From: Brachyspira hampsonii 30446
Lineage (GTDB): Bacteria; Spirochaetota; Brachyspiria; Brachyspirales; Brachyspiraceae
NCBI RefSeq assembly: GCF_000316195.1
Contig: NZ_JH994111.1
Span: 1,086,299-1,150,298, forward strand
Length of the DNA stretch: 64,000 nt
Reading direction: 5' to 3'
Shown here: piece by piece, positions 9,638 to 17,584 of the stretch
How positions within the stretch are numbered: position 1 is the stretch's first letter
How the letters are laid out: each line of letters opens with the position of its first letter
Program-made: the position numbers and the translations under genes
Notes under the pieces: model-generated
What the model saw: the letters and a program-made list of their open reading frames with translations, nothing else
What the model was told of the DNA's origin: nothing
The model's database searches: none

Positions 9638-12178
9638 ATGAATAATAATTATGCAAAAGAAATAGATAATGTATTTTCCATAGATGCAATTAATTATATG
9701 AGAAAGGCAATAGTAGATGCCTATGGCAATGAAGTATATTTTGGAATAAATTTTAATGCTTATGGAATACTTGACTATATAGAAGTTATGGCAAGGGGAA
9801 ATAAAGACTCTGTACCAGCAATAATATCATTATCATTAGAATTTGATGCTGTAATTCATAATCACCCATCTGGACAGCTCACTCCGTCAAGAGCAGATTT
9901 AGCAATAGCAAGCGAACTTGGAAACAATGCAGGAGTAGGTTTTTATATAGTTAATAATGATGTTGATGATTATTATGAAGTTGTAAAGCCTATAAAAGCA
10001 GAAAATATAAAAACTATAGATGCTCCCGATGCTTTATATATGTTTACAGAAAATGGGCTTTTAAGTCAATTATTAAAAAAGTACGAATACAGACAGGAAC
10101 AGACTGAACTAGTTGAAGCTACTATAGAGGCATTTAATAATAATAAACATTTAATATCGGAAGCTGGTACTGGAATAGGAAAATCTTTTGCATATTTAAT
10201 ACCTGCTTTACTATGGCTAAAAGAAAATAAAACAAGAATAGTTATTTCTACAAACACTATAAATTTACAGGAGCAGATTATTTCAAAGGATATACCTTCT
10301 ATTATAGGGGGAATTGCTCCGAATGTCAAATATGCTTTGGTTAAGGGCAGAAATAATTATGTATGCATAAAAAAAGTAAAAGATGCTTTGAATGATACTG
10401 ATAAACTAGATTTTGAAGAGCAGATAAATTTCTTTGAAGATATAGATCATTGGCTTAATATAACTAAAGACGGTTCTATAACAGATTTAGGATACAAACC
10501 CAAAGGCGAATTATGGGAAATGGTTTGCTGCGATACTGATACCTGCACTCATAGAAAATGCGAATATTTAGAAGACTGCTATTTCTATAAAATGCGTAAG
10601 CAGTTGAATGCAGCTCAATTATTGATAGTTAATCATCATATACTTTGTGCAGATTTATCTTTATACGCTGAAACTGCAGGACGATATAGTCTTCTTCCAA
10701 GATATACAAAAGTGTTAATCGATGAAGCACATAATTTTGAAAACTCCGCTTCAAGTTACTTCGGTGATGAAGGAAGTAAAAACGGAATATTAAAGGCACT
10801 TTTCTATATTTCAAGGATAAAGAAAAATAAAAGACTTGGGGTTATAGAAAGTATTAACAATATGCTCAATGAAAAAAAAGCATTAATTGAAAAGCATGAA
10901 TACGATGAAATACTTGATTTGATAAACAAAGCACATGATTTAACTTCAAGGGTTAGGAATATTGTTGAAGATAAATCAAAAGAGTTTATAAATTACTGTC
11001 ATAAAAATATACAGACTAAAGAGGGACTAGGATATAAATTCAGAATAAGTCCAGAGCTTGTAAGCACTAATCATTGGAAAAATGACGGATTAAAGCCTCT
11101 TAGAGAAATGGTACTTTCAATGACTTCCCTTGTGAATATATGTGATAAATTATATAAAAAGTTTTTTGATATTGCTATTGAAAAAGATTTTGATTATGAA
11201 GAAATTGCTCAAATGTCTAATGCTTATTTGGAGAGGCTTAAAAGACAATTAGTATCGTTAAACTCTGTAATAGATTATAAAAAAGACGAATATATAAGAT
11301 GGGTAGAGACAAGGCTCACAAAAAAAGGAAATCTTATTCTTAATTGGCATTTAACACCTGTAACAGTAGCAAAGAATTTAAATGATTTTCTATATTCAAG
11401 ATTTGATACTGTGGCAATGTACTCAGCTACTTTAACTGTTTCTAAGAGTTTTAATTTCTTTTCAAACAGATTAGGTTTTGATTATATAGAAAAAAATAAA
11501 AAAATAGAAATATATTTAGAATCTCCTTTCAATTATGAAGATAATGCAAGACTCTATATTGCAACTGATATGCCTGATGTGGCTTCTGATACTTTTAATG
11601 ATTTCACCTCAAAGGTATTATTAGATGTATGTAATATCACAGGAGGAAGGGCTTTTATATTATTCACATCTTTTGCCTCTCTTGTAAATGTATATGAAAA
11701 CACTGCTGAAAAATTAAAATCTAAAAATATAAATGCTTTGGCTCAGACTGCTTCTGTACATAGACATACTTTACTTGATATGTTTAAAGCATCTTCCAAT
11801 AATGTACTATACGGAGTAGATTCTTTCTGGGAGGGAGTTGATGTAGCAGGCAAAAATTTAGAAGTAGTTATTATACCAAAACTTCCTTTTGCTGTACCTA
11901 CTGATCCTATAAGCGAAGGAAGATACAGATACATTGAAGAAAATGGAGGAAATGCATTTTTAGATTATGCTTTGCCTTTTGCTGTTATAAAGTTCAAACA
12001 GGGATTCGGACGCCTTATAAGAAGCAAAGATGACAGAGGTGTTGTATTTGTTCTTGATAAAAGACTTTACACAAAAACTTACGGTACTCAATTCATTCAA
12101 TCGCTTCCTAATGCTAAAATTTTAAGAGGAAGTATGAGAGAAATTTTCAATGATATGAATAATTTTTTTGATTATTAA
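9638..12178 (+). CDS. dinG: DinG/XPD-family helicase with N-terminal RadC/JAMM-like domain
   Basis: 846-residue ATP-dependent DNA helicase of the DinG/Rad3 group. Residues about 1-120 form a RadC/JAB-like metalloprotease-fold domain: HNHPSG at 74-79, then TPSRADLA at 82-89, with Glu32 a candidate fourth ligand. The helicase follows: Walker A AGTGIGKS (176-183), Cys243, Cys303, Cys308 and Cys314 as likely 4Fe-4S ligands, VNHHIL, DEAH (362-365), and C-terminal motifs SFWEGVD and QGFGRLIR. Such helicases unwind 5'-tailed, R-loop or repair-intermediate DNA. The start has no ribosome site but sits directly behind a strong promoter. Whether the JAMM domain is catalytic cannot be told. Confidence 0.9.
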   Translation: MNNNYAKEIDNVFSIDAINYMRKAIVDAYGNEVYFGINFNAYGILDYIEVMARGNKDSVPAIISLSLEFDAVIHNHPSGQLTPSRADLAIASELGNNAGVGFYIVNNDVDDYYEVVKPIKAENIKTIDAPDALYMFTENGLLSQLLKKYEYRQEQTELVEATIEAFNNNKHLISEAGTGIGKSFAYLIPALLWLKENKTRIVISTNTINLQEQIISKDIPSIIGGIAPNVKYALVKGRNNYVCIKKVKDALNDTDKLDFEEQINFFEDIDHWLNITKDGSITDLGYKPKGELWEMVCCDTDTCTHRKCEYLEDCYFYKMRKQLNAAQLLIVNHHILCADLSLYAETAGRYSLLPRYTKVLIDEAHNFENSASSYFGDEGSKNGILKALFYISRIKKNKRLGVIESINNMLNEKKALIEKHEYDEILDLINKAHDLTSRVRNIVEDKSKEFINYCHKNIQTKEGLGYKFRISPELVSTNHWKNDGLKPLREMVLSMTSLVNICDKLYKKFFDIAIEKDFDYEEIAQMSNAYLERLKRQLVSLNSVIDYKKDEYIRWVETRLTKKGNLILNWHLTPVTVAKNLNDFLYSRFDTVAMYSATLTVSKSFNFFSNRLGFDYIEKNKKIEIYLESPFNYEDNARLYIATDMPDVASDTFNDFTSKVLLDVCNITGGRAFILFTSFASLVNVYENTAEKLKSKNINALAQTASVHRHTLLDMFKASSNNVLYGVDSFWEGVDVAGKNLEVVIIPKLPFAVPTDPISEGRYRYIEENGGNAFLDYALPFAVIKFKQGFGRLIRSKDDRGVVFVLDKRLYTKTYGTQFIQSLPNAKILRGSMREIFNDMNNFFDY

Positions 12179-12294
12179 ATTTTCACATATTATCTATATT
12201 CAATAATGTCAAGCATATAAATACTTTACAATTTATAATTATAGATTATAATCAATTGTCAATTATTAATAAAAAATAATAAAGGTTATGAAAA

Positions 12295-13491
12295 ATGTCT
12301 GAAAATAAGTTAATGAATTTAAGCAGTAAAAAAATAATATATTTCATATTAGTATTTATATTAATGATAATTTCTTCTATTCCTGCTAATGTATATATAT
12401 TATTATCTGATACTACATACGATGCTGAAAAATTAATTTACAATATGATTTTTAATGGTTTTTATTTTCAACTTTTTTATTTTTTCTGCTATTCATTTTT
12501 ATTTAGTATAAACAGTAATTTTGAAAATGTTAATAAAAGAACAATACTAATAACATTTTTATCATTTCTACTCTTACTTTTGCTTGGTATATTTACTTCA
12601 GCTCCTTTAAAAGATTCAATACCTGATATGCTTGATTTTTTTATGTCTAATATAATGATTAATAAAAGTATATTATCTTATATAATGTTTTTTATTATAA
12701 TACTTTTAGCTGATAACAATTTTAAAAATAATACATCTAATAGTTTTACTAAGATAGGAGATATAATTGTATTTTCTACAATAGCAGGAATTATTGCATT
12801 TGTATTTTGGGTATTCATTGTTTTTTTATATGATAAATTTACTTTTAGAGCTTATATAGTAAATGATTTAGAACCGTTAATAGAAAAACTTATTTTTATG
12901 TCTATTGTATTTGTTTTCTCTCTAATACCTTTTATATTTTTCTTTGTGCAAAATAGATTTAAAACTGTTTTATCAATATATATTTCAAGAGGGTTATTAT
13001 TTTTATATTCATTTTTAATATTCGCTTTATTTTTTGCATTACTATATGAACCAATAAGACCTTTTTACAATACAAAATCTTTTATAATTTATAATGCATT
13101 ATTAATTTTATCTGTTTTTACTTTATACTTTGTAAGAGCTGACTATAAAGCTGGAATAATAACAAAATCAATGTATATAATATTTCCTATACTAGCATTT
13201 TTATTTAATATATTAGTGTTAAGTACTAGCATATACAGAGTGATTATTTCGGAAAATAAAATAAATGAAATTTCTATAACAGTTCTTAATATAATAATAG
13301 CTGTTAATTTAGTATATATAACAATACAAAATATAAAATCAATAATAAAAATATTAAAAAACAATATTAATATAAATGAGGCAGTGATTGGAAATAATAA
13401 AATATACAGCTTTATTTATGTTTATGGTATTTACTCTTTTATTTTTTCTTTTATAGCTCCTATTGTAATGGTATTTTTTAAAGATAAATAA
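12295..13491 (+). CDS. multi-pass membrane protein of unknown function
   Basis: 398 residues, dominated by about ten to eleven hydrophobic segments, starting near residue 12 and ending with one at the C-terminus (FIFSFIAPIVMVFF). Loops are short and Asn/Lys-rich. No recognised transporter or enzyme motif, and no charged residues typical of a transport pathway stand out. It is followed after 31 bases by the ankyrin gene on the same strand. AAAGG lies about 8 bases before the ATG. Nothing in the sequence points to a substrate. Confidence 0.75.
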   Translation: MSENKLMNLSSKKIIYFILVFILMIISSIPANVYILLSDTTYDAEKLIYNMIFNGFYFQLFYFFCYSFLFSINSNFENVNKRTILITFLSFLLLLLLGIFTSAPLKDSIPDMLDFFMSNIMINKSILSYIMFFIIILLADNNFKNNTSNSFTKIGDIIVFSTIAGIIAFVFWVFIVFLYDKFTFRAYIVNDLEPLIEKLIFMSIVFVFSLIPFIFFFVQNRFKTVLSIYISRGLLFLYSFLIFALFFALLYEPIRPFYNTKSFIIYNALLILSVFTLYFVRADYKAGIITKSMYIIFPILAFLFNILVLSTSIYRVIISENKINEISITVLNIIIAVNLVYITIQNIKSIIKILKNNININEAVIGNNKIYSFIYVYGIYSFIFSFIAPIVMVFFKDK

Positions 13492-13522
13492 AAGTTTAAT
13501 AATTTAAAGAGGTTTATGAATT

Positions 13523-14605
13523 ATGAAAAAGTTAATATTTATTTTATTTTTATTTAGTCTGTATTTATACAGTCAAACGGATAATAAAACTAAAGCTTAT
13601 GAAAGATTAAGAGAATATGTGAATGAAGGTAATGTTAAAGAAGCTGAGAATATTCTTAAGAAATATAATGTCAATATTAATGATCTTGATTATGAAGATT
13701 TTACATTATTATCACATGCAGTTATGGATAATAATATAGAAATGGCTAAGCTTCTTTTGAAATATAAAGCAGATGTTAATACTGTAGTAAATGATGGAGA
13801 TACTGCATTGATACTTGCAGTTGATAATAATAATATGGAAATGGTAAAACTACTTTTAAGTTATGGGGCTGATATTGATTATCAAGGCTTTAGAGGAAGA
13901 ACAGCATTATTTTGTGCTTTAGAGTATAATAGAAAAGAAAATATTGAAATGGTAAAACTATTAATAAAAAATAAAGCAGATGTTAATATATCTTATGACG
14001 GAGATAATGAAAATGAAGAAACACCTTTAATGTATGCTGCTATGAAAGGCTATAAAGAAACGGTAAAAATTTTGATTGCAAATAAAGCTGATATAAATAA
14101 AAGAAATAGCAATAATGTAAATGCTTTGATTTATGCTTATATGTTTGGACATGATGATATAGCAGATATTTTACTTAAAAATGGTTCTGATTCTTTGAAT
14201 AAAAGTTTAAAAGTTTGTGATCTTAATCAATCAACTTTACTTAGCGGTAATGTTCCATTGATAAATACGGTAGTGTATTCTACCAATGAAGTTTTTTTAC
14301 AAAAGCTGATTGATAGTGGTGCAGATGTAAATTATCAAAATGATGATACCGCATTGACAGAAGCAGCTTATTATAATAATATTAATGCTGTAAGAGTGCT
14401 TCTTAAAAATAATGCCGATGTTAATGTTCAAAATAATGGCAAGACTGCATTAATGTGGGCTTGTCGTAGCGGAAATTTAGAAATGACAAAAATGCTTTTA
14501 GAGGCTGGTGCTGATAAAAATATAAAAAATGGTAATTATGATGCATTGTATTATGCCATAGAATACGGAAAAAATGAAGAGATAATAAAACTCCTTACAA
14601 AATAA
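13523..14605 (+). CDS. secreted ankyrin-repeat protein
   Basis: 360-residue protein with a short signal peptide (KKLIFILFLFSLYLYSQ) followed by about nine ankyrin repeats. Repeat hallmarks recur: MAKLLLKYKADVN, MVKLLLSYGADID, TALILAVDNNN, ETPLMYAAMKGY and TALMWACRSGN. Ankyrin stacks bind other proteins; an exported one in a gut spirochaete probably acts in the periplasm or outside the cell, but no partner is visible. No enzymatic domain is attached. It lies 31 bases behind the membrane-protein gene and 41 bases before the Rpn-like gene, which has its own promoter in that gap. Confidence 0.88.
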   Translation: MKKLIFILFLFSLYLYSQTDNKTKAYERLREYVNEGNVKEAENILKKYNVNINDLDYEDFTLLSHAVMDNNIEMAKLLLKYKADVNTVVNDGDTALILAVDNNNMEMVKLLLSYGADIDYQGFRGRTALFCALEYNRKENIEMVKLLIKNKADVNISYDGDNENEETPLMYAAMKGYKETVKILIANKADINKRNSNNVNALIYAYMFGHDDIADILLKNGSDSLNKSLKVCDLNQSTLLSGNVPLINTVVYSTNEVFLQKLIDSGADVNYQNDDTALTEAAYYNNINAVRVLLKNNADVNVQNNGKTALMWACRSGNLEMTKMLLEAGADKNIKNGNYDALYYAIEYGKNEEIIKLLTK

Positions 14606-14611
14606 AAAATA

Positions 14612-14640
14612 TTTACTTTTGTTTTATTTTTTGTTATAAT
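14612..14640 (+). promoter_or_regulatory. promoter of the Rpn-like nuclease gene
   Basis: TTTACT (14612-14617), 17-base spacer, TATAAT (14635-14640). Only six bases separate the -10 box from the ATG at 14647, so the predicted transcript starts at or within a base of the initiation codon. Confidence 0.7.
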
Positions 14641-14646
14641 CTGTTT

Positions 14647-15531
14647 ATGAGAAATATAAATAGAATGAATGACTACTTTGTCCGTTATCTTTTAGGCTCT
14701 GTAGGTAATGAAGACATACTTGAAAATATAGTTAATTGTGTACTTAGAGATTCAGGTTTTGAAGAAGTTTATAATTTAGAAATAATAAATCCTCATAATT
14801 TACCTGAAAATATTAATCTTAAAGAGTCTGTTTTAGATGTTAAAGCAATTACTAAAGATAATAAAAAAATTATTATAGAAATACAGCTTTCTGGAAATAT
14901 TGATTTTGTAAAGAGAATATACTATTATATATCAAAAAATATAGTAAGCGAACTTAATGAAAATGAATCTTATGATATTATTAGCCAGGTTATAAGTATT
15001 AATTTTGTGAATTTTAATATGGACTTTTACGATGAAGGTAAAGCTCATAGATGTTTTAAGCTCATAGATACTCAAAATCATAATGTATCATTGGATATTA
15101 TTCAAATGCATATTATAGAAATACCAAGATTTATAAAAATATTACATAATTCAAATACAGATGATATTAAGAAAAATAAAATATTATCTTGGATAGAGTT
15201 TTTTACAGTTAAAGATTTAGAAGAAGTAAAAGATAAATTAAAGGAGGTTAATGGTATTATGCCTAAAGTAATAGATAAATATGAAAGATTTATATCAAGT
15301 AAAGAAGAAATGGAAGTTTATAATGCTAGAGATGCTTTTTTATACGGGCAGACTTTAATGCTTAAAAGAGAAAGAGAAGAAGGTATAAAAGAAGGTATAG
15401 AGAAAGGTATAGAGAAAGGTATAAGAGAAAATCAAATATTGACAGCTAAAAATATGAAAAATAAAAATATGGATATTAATCTTATTAGCGAATTAACAGG
15501 CTTGAGTATAGAAGAAGTAGAAAAATTATAA
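14647..15531 (+). CDS. Rpn-family PD-(D/E)xK nuclease (recombination-promoting nuclease / putative transposase)
   Basis: 294-residue member of the Rpn/YhgA-like group. The N-terminal opening NDYFVRYLLGS and the nuclease core ESVLDVKA...KIIIEIQL (about 57-85) give the D-(E/Q)xK-type catalytic set. Family members are DNA endonucleases linked to RecA-independent recombination and to phage defence. Near the C-terminus, four 12-base units at 15382-15429 encode GIKEGIEKGIEKGIRE-type four-residue repeats; repeats of this kind in rpn genes are known to vary in copy number. Predicted leaderless message. The sister families are multicopy in Brachyspira. Not a transposon: no terminal repeats were seen around it. 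Confidence 0.85.
   Translation: MRNINRMNDYFVRYLLGSVGNEDILENIVNCVLRDSGFEEVYNLEIINPHNLPENINLKESVLDVKAITKDNKKIIIEIQLSGNIDFVKRIYYYISKNIVSELNENESYDIISQVISINFVNFNMDFYDEGKAHRCFKLIDTQNHNVSLDIIQMHIIEIPRFIKILHNSNTDDIKKNKILSWIEFFTVKDLEEVKDKLKEVNGIMPKVIDKYERFISSKEEMEVYNARDAFLYGQTLMLKREREEGIKEGIEKGIEKGIRENQILTAKNMKNKNMDINLISELTGLSIEEVEKL
15382..15429 (+). repeat. four 12-bp tandem repeats inside the Rpn-like gene
   Basis: Units GGTATAAAAGAA, GGTATAGAGAAA, GGTATAGAGAAA and GGTATAAGAGAA. The length is a multiple of three, so copy-number changes keep the frame and alter a charged helical linker before the last 35 residues. Confidence 0.9.
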
Positions 15532-15541
15532 TTAATAGAAA

Positions 15542-16348
15542 TTATATGTCTTTATAATTTATGAATTTAGTCCAATCTATCAAATCATAATTTTTATATA
15601 CTCTTTTTATTTCATCTCTCACTTGCATTAAAGCAAAGCCTAATAAATTTTCTCCTTTCCAACAAAATGGATTTTCTATATTTTCATCATCGTATTTCAT
15701 TTTTATTCCCCATACTTTATCATAAGGACTTGCCTCAGCTAATACTTTGTTTTTTGTGCTTAATAAGAAATTCCTTAATTCAGTATTTTGTGAGAACTTA
15801 TAATAATTGCCTATAAATACTATTTTATATTTCATTTTATCCCACACTTCATCATCAAAATTTTTAACTTTTCTTCCAAGTTCTTTTATAGCTTTAGGCT
15901 GATTGGTATTCAAAATTTCATTCGCTGTGTCTTTATCATCAAATAATAATGCCTTATTGTACATCATATATTTTTCCATGCAGTTAAATGTCAAATCATT
16001 CTCTATAAAATCTTTAATATACCACTGACTTAATGATGATTTATTAATTTCTTTTTTATCATTAGTATGTCCGTAAAAGAATAGAAATTCAATCTTCTTA
16101 CCAGAATTAAAATCTTTTTGAAGTTTTAATAAAGAATATTTTTGATTTAATTCTATATTATTACAATATAATGTTTTATAATCATTAATCGGTTTTATGT
16201 CATAAAAACCTTTAAATATTATAGGCTCTTCAAAAAGTTTTTTATATTCTTCTTTATCATCATTTGAAAGTTTATTAAAATAATTGCTGAACACTTTATT
16301 ATAAGAACTTCTATTTACAAACCATATAGGAGGAATTATCTTTATCAT
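15542..16348 (-). CDS. NADAR-domain protein (YbiA / DUF1768 family) with N-terminal extension
   Basis: 268 residues. The C-terminal ~175 residues match the NADAR fold: SQWY, the helix with CMEKYMMYNKALLF, KELGRKVKNFDDEVWD, then the active-site block AEASPYDKVWGIKM and the closing NLLGFALMQVRDEI. NADAR enzymes hydrolyse N-glycosidic bonds, either of riboflavin intermediates or of ADP-ribosylated guanine in nucleic acid, the latter in DarT1-NADAR toxin-antitoxin pairs. The first ~90 residues are an unrecognised extension. No DarT-like gene is adjacent; the nearest neighbours are an Rpn-like nuclease (convergent) and a CapA-like lipoprotein upstream. AGGA lies about 9 bases before the ATG. Confidence 0.87.
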   Translation of the reverse strand: MIKIIPPIWFVNRSSYNKVFSNYFNKLSNDDKEEYKKLFEEPIIFKGFYDIKPINDYKTLYCNNIELNQKYSLLKLQKDFNSGKKIEFLFFYGHTNDKKEINKSSLSQWYIKDFIENDLTFNCMEKYMMYNKALLFDDKDTANEILNTNQPKAIKELGRKVKNFDDEVWDKMKYKIVFIGNYYKFSQNTELRNFLLSTKNKVLAEASPYDKVWGIKMKYDDENIENPFCWKGENLLGFALMQVRDEIKRVYKNYDLIDWTKFINYKDI

Positions 16349-16376
16349 AAAAATCCTCTTAAGACATTTATAAATA

Positions 16377-17546
16377 TTAATTATGTGCTAAACTATTGTT
16401 AGATATAATACTTATGTTGGTTATATTGTAAGCAAACATAGTTTTTACTTTATCATTTGTAAGAGGAGAGTAAAAATTATGTATAAGCTCATAACCTTTT
16501 TTTATGGCATTAGTATCATAAGTGCTGTATACATAATTGCTTGCCAAAGCAGGCATATTAATATTAGGGTCTTCTTTTATAGGCTTCATTATTACCTCAA
16601 ATCCATTTTGCTTAAAGAAAGCATAATAAGTTGGTACATAAGAAAAATTAATCTCTTTATTTTCATTGATTTTTAATGATACAACTGTACCTATATCTAG
16701 ATGAGGATATCTTCCTTTATGATTTGCAATGAAATTACCCAATGAATATATTATTATTCCGCTATGATTAGTTCCTTCATAAATTTCTACAGGTCTTGGA
16801 ACATGAGGATGATGACCTACTATTATGTCAACTCCATTTTCTATTAAAGCTCTTGCAGTTTCAATTGTTTTTTCTTCAGGATATGTTGTGTATTCTAATC
16901 CGAAATGAAGAGATATTATTTTTATTTCATTGTTTGTAGCAAGTGCTAAATCAGATTTTACTTTTTCTAGCAAATCTTCCTGTTTTGGAAAGAAATTCAT
17001 AAAATAGAAATGTCCATTTTTATTTGTTTTATGACTTAATCCGTTATCAAGCATAGTATATGCCGATATGAATAAAGGTATATTATTAATATTTGTTATA
17101 ATAGGGCTTATACTAGGAGAATTAGTAGAGCCTCCTAAAGTTAGTTTATTGTTTCTGTGAAGTTCTGCTACAGTTTCAGCCTCTGCCTGTGCTCCTTGAT
17201 CATAAGCATGATTATTTGCTATTGAAAAAGTATTAAAATAATTAAAAAAATATTTTAAATAATCTAGTGAGCCATTAAATTCTGGATAAGGCATAGGAGG
17301 TTTATTTGTATTTACAACAAATTCTAAATTAGCAAATACAATGTCCCCTTGAAAATAATCTTTTAAATCTATTAAAACATCATTGCTTTCAAAAGCATTT
17401 ACAATAGTAGGGTGCGTCATTATATCGCCTGTAAATACTAATTTAATACTTTTAGGAGGTTCTGGATTTTTTTCTTTTTCCTCTTTATTATCAGCACATG
17501 AAGATAGTAATATTAAAAATAAAGCAAAGATTATTTTTTTTATCAT
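16377..17546 (-). CDS. CapA family lipoprotein (poly-gamma-glutamate capsule / metallophosphatase-like)
   Basis: 389-residue lipoprotein: signal peptide ending in LSSC with Cys17, a Pro/Glu/Lys-rich spacer, then a PGA_cap metallophosphoesterase-like domain. Diagnostic motifs are FTGDIMTHP (38-46), FANLEFVV, SIANNHAYDQG, ISLHFGLEY, DIIVGHHPHVPRPVE and IIYSLGNFIAN. CapA in Bacillus helps build or export poly-gamma-glutamate, but CapA-domain lipoproteins in other bacteria lack capBC partners, as here, and their role is unsettled. It is in a minus-strand run with the CNNM-like protein, amidase and cheX, 38 bases behind the CNNM gene. Confidence 0.88.
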   Translation of the reverse strand: MIKKIIFALFLILLSSCADNKEEKEKNPEPPKSIKLVFTGDIMTHPTIVNAFESNDVLIDLKDYFQGDIVFANLEFVVNTNKPPMPYPEFNGSLDYLKYFFNYFNTFSIANNHAYDQGAQAEAETVAELHRNNKLTLGGSTNSPSISPIITNINNIPLFISAYTMLDNGLSHKTNKNGHFYFMNFFPKQEDLLEKVKSDLALATNNEIKIISLHFGLEYTTYPEEKTIETARALIENGVDIIVGHHPHVPRPVEIYEGTNHSGIIIYSLGNFIANHKGRYPHLDIGTVVSLKINENKEINFSYVPTYYAFFKQNGFEVIMKPIKEDPNINMPALASNYVYSTYDTNAIKKGYELIHNFYSPLTNDKVKTMFAYNITNISIISNNSLAHN

Positions 17547-17584
17547 AATTATTTTCCTAGTTAGTAATTATTTTTATAATTATC

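Noticed and set aside
14647-15531. Insertion sequence carrying the Rpn-like 'transposase'
   Set aside because: No inverted ends or target duplications around the gene; Rpn proteins are nucleases, not IS transposases in the usual sense.
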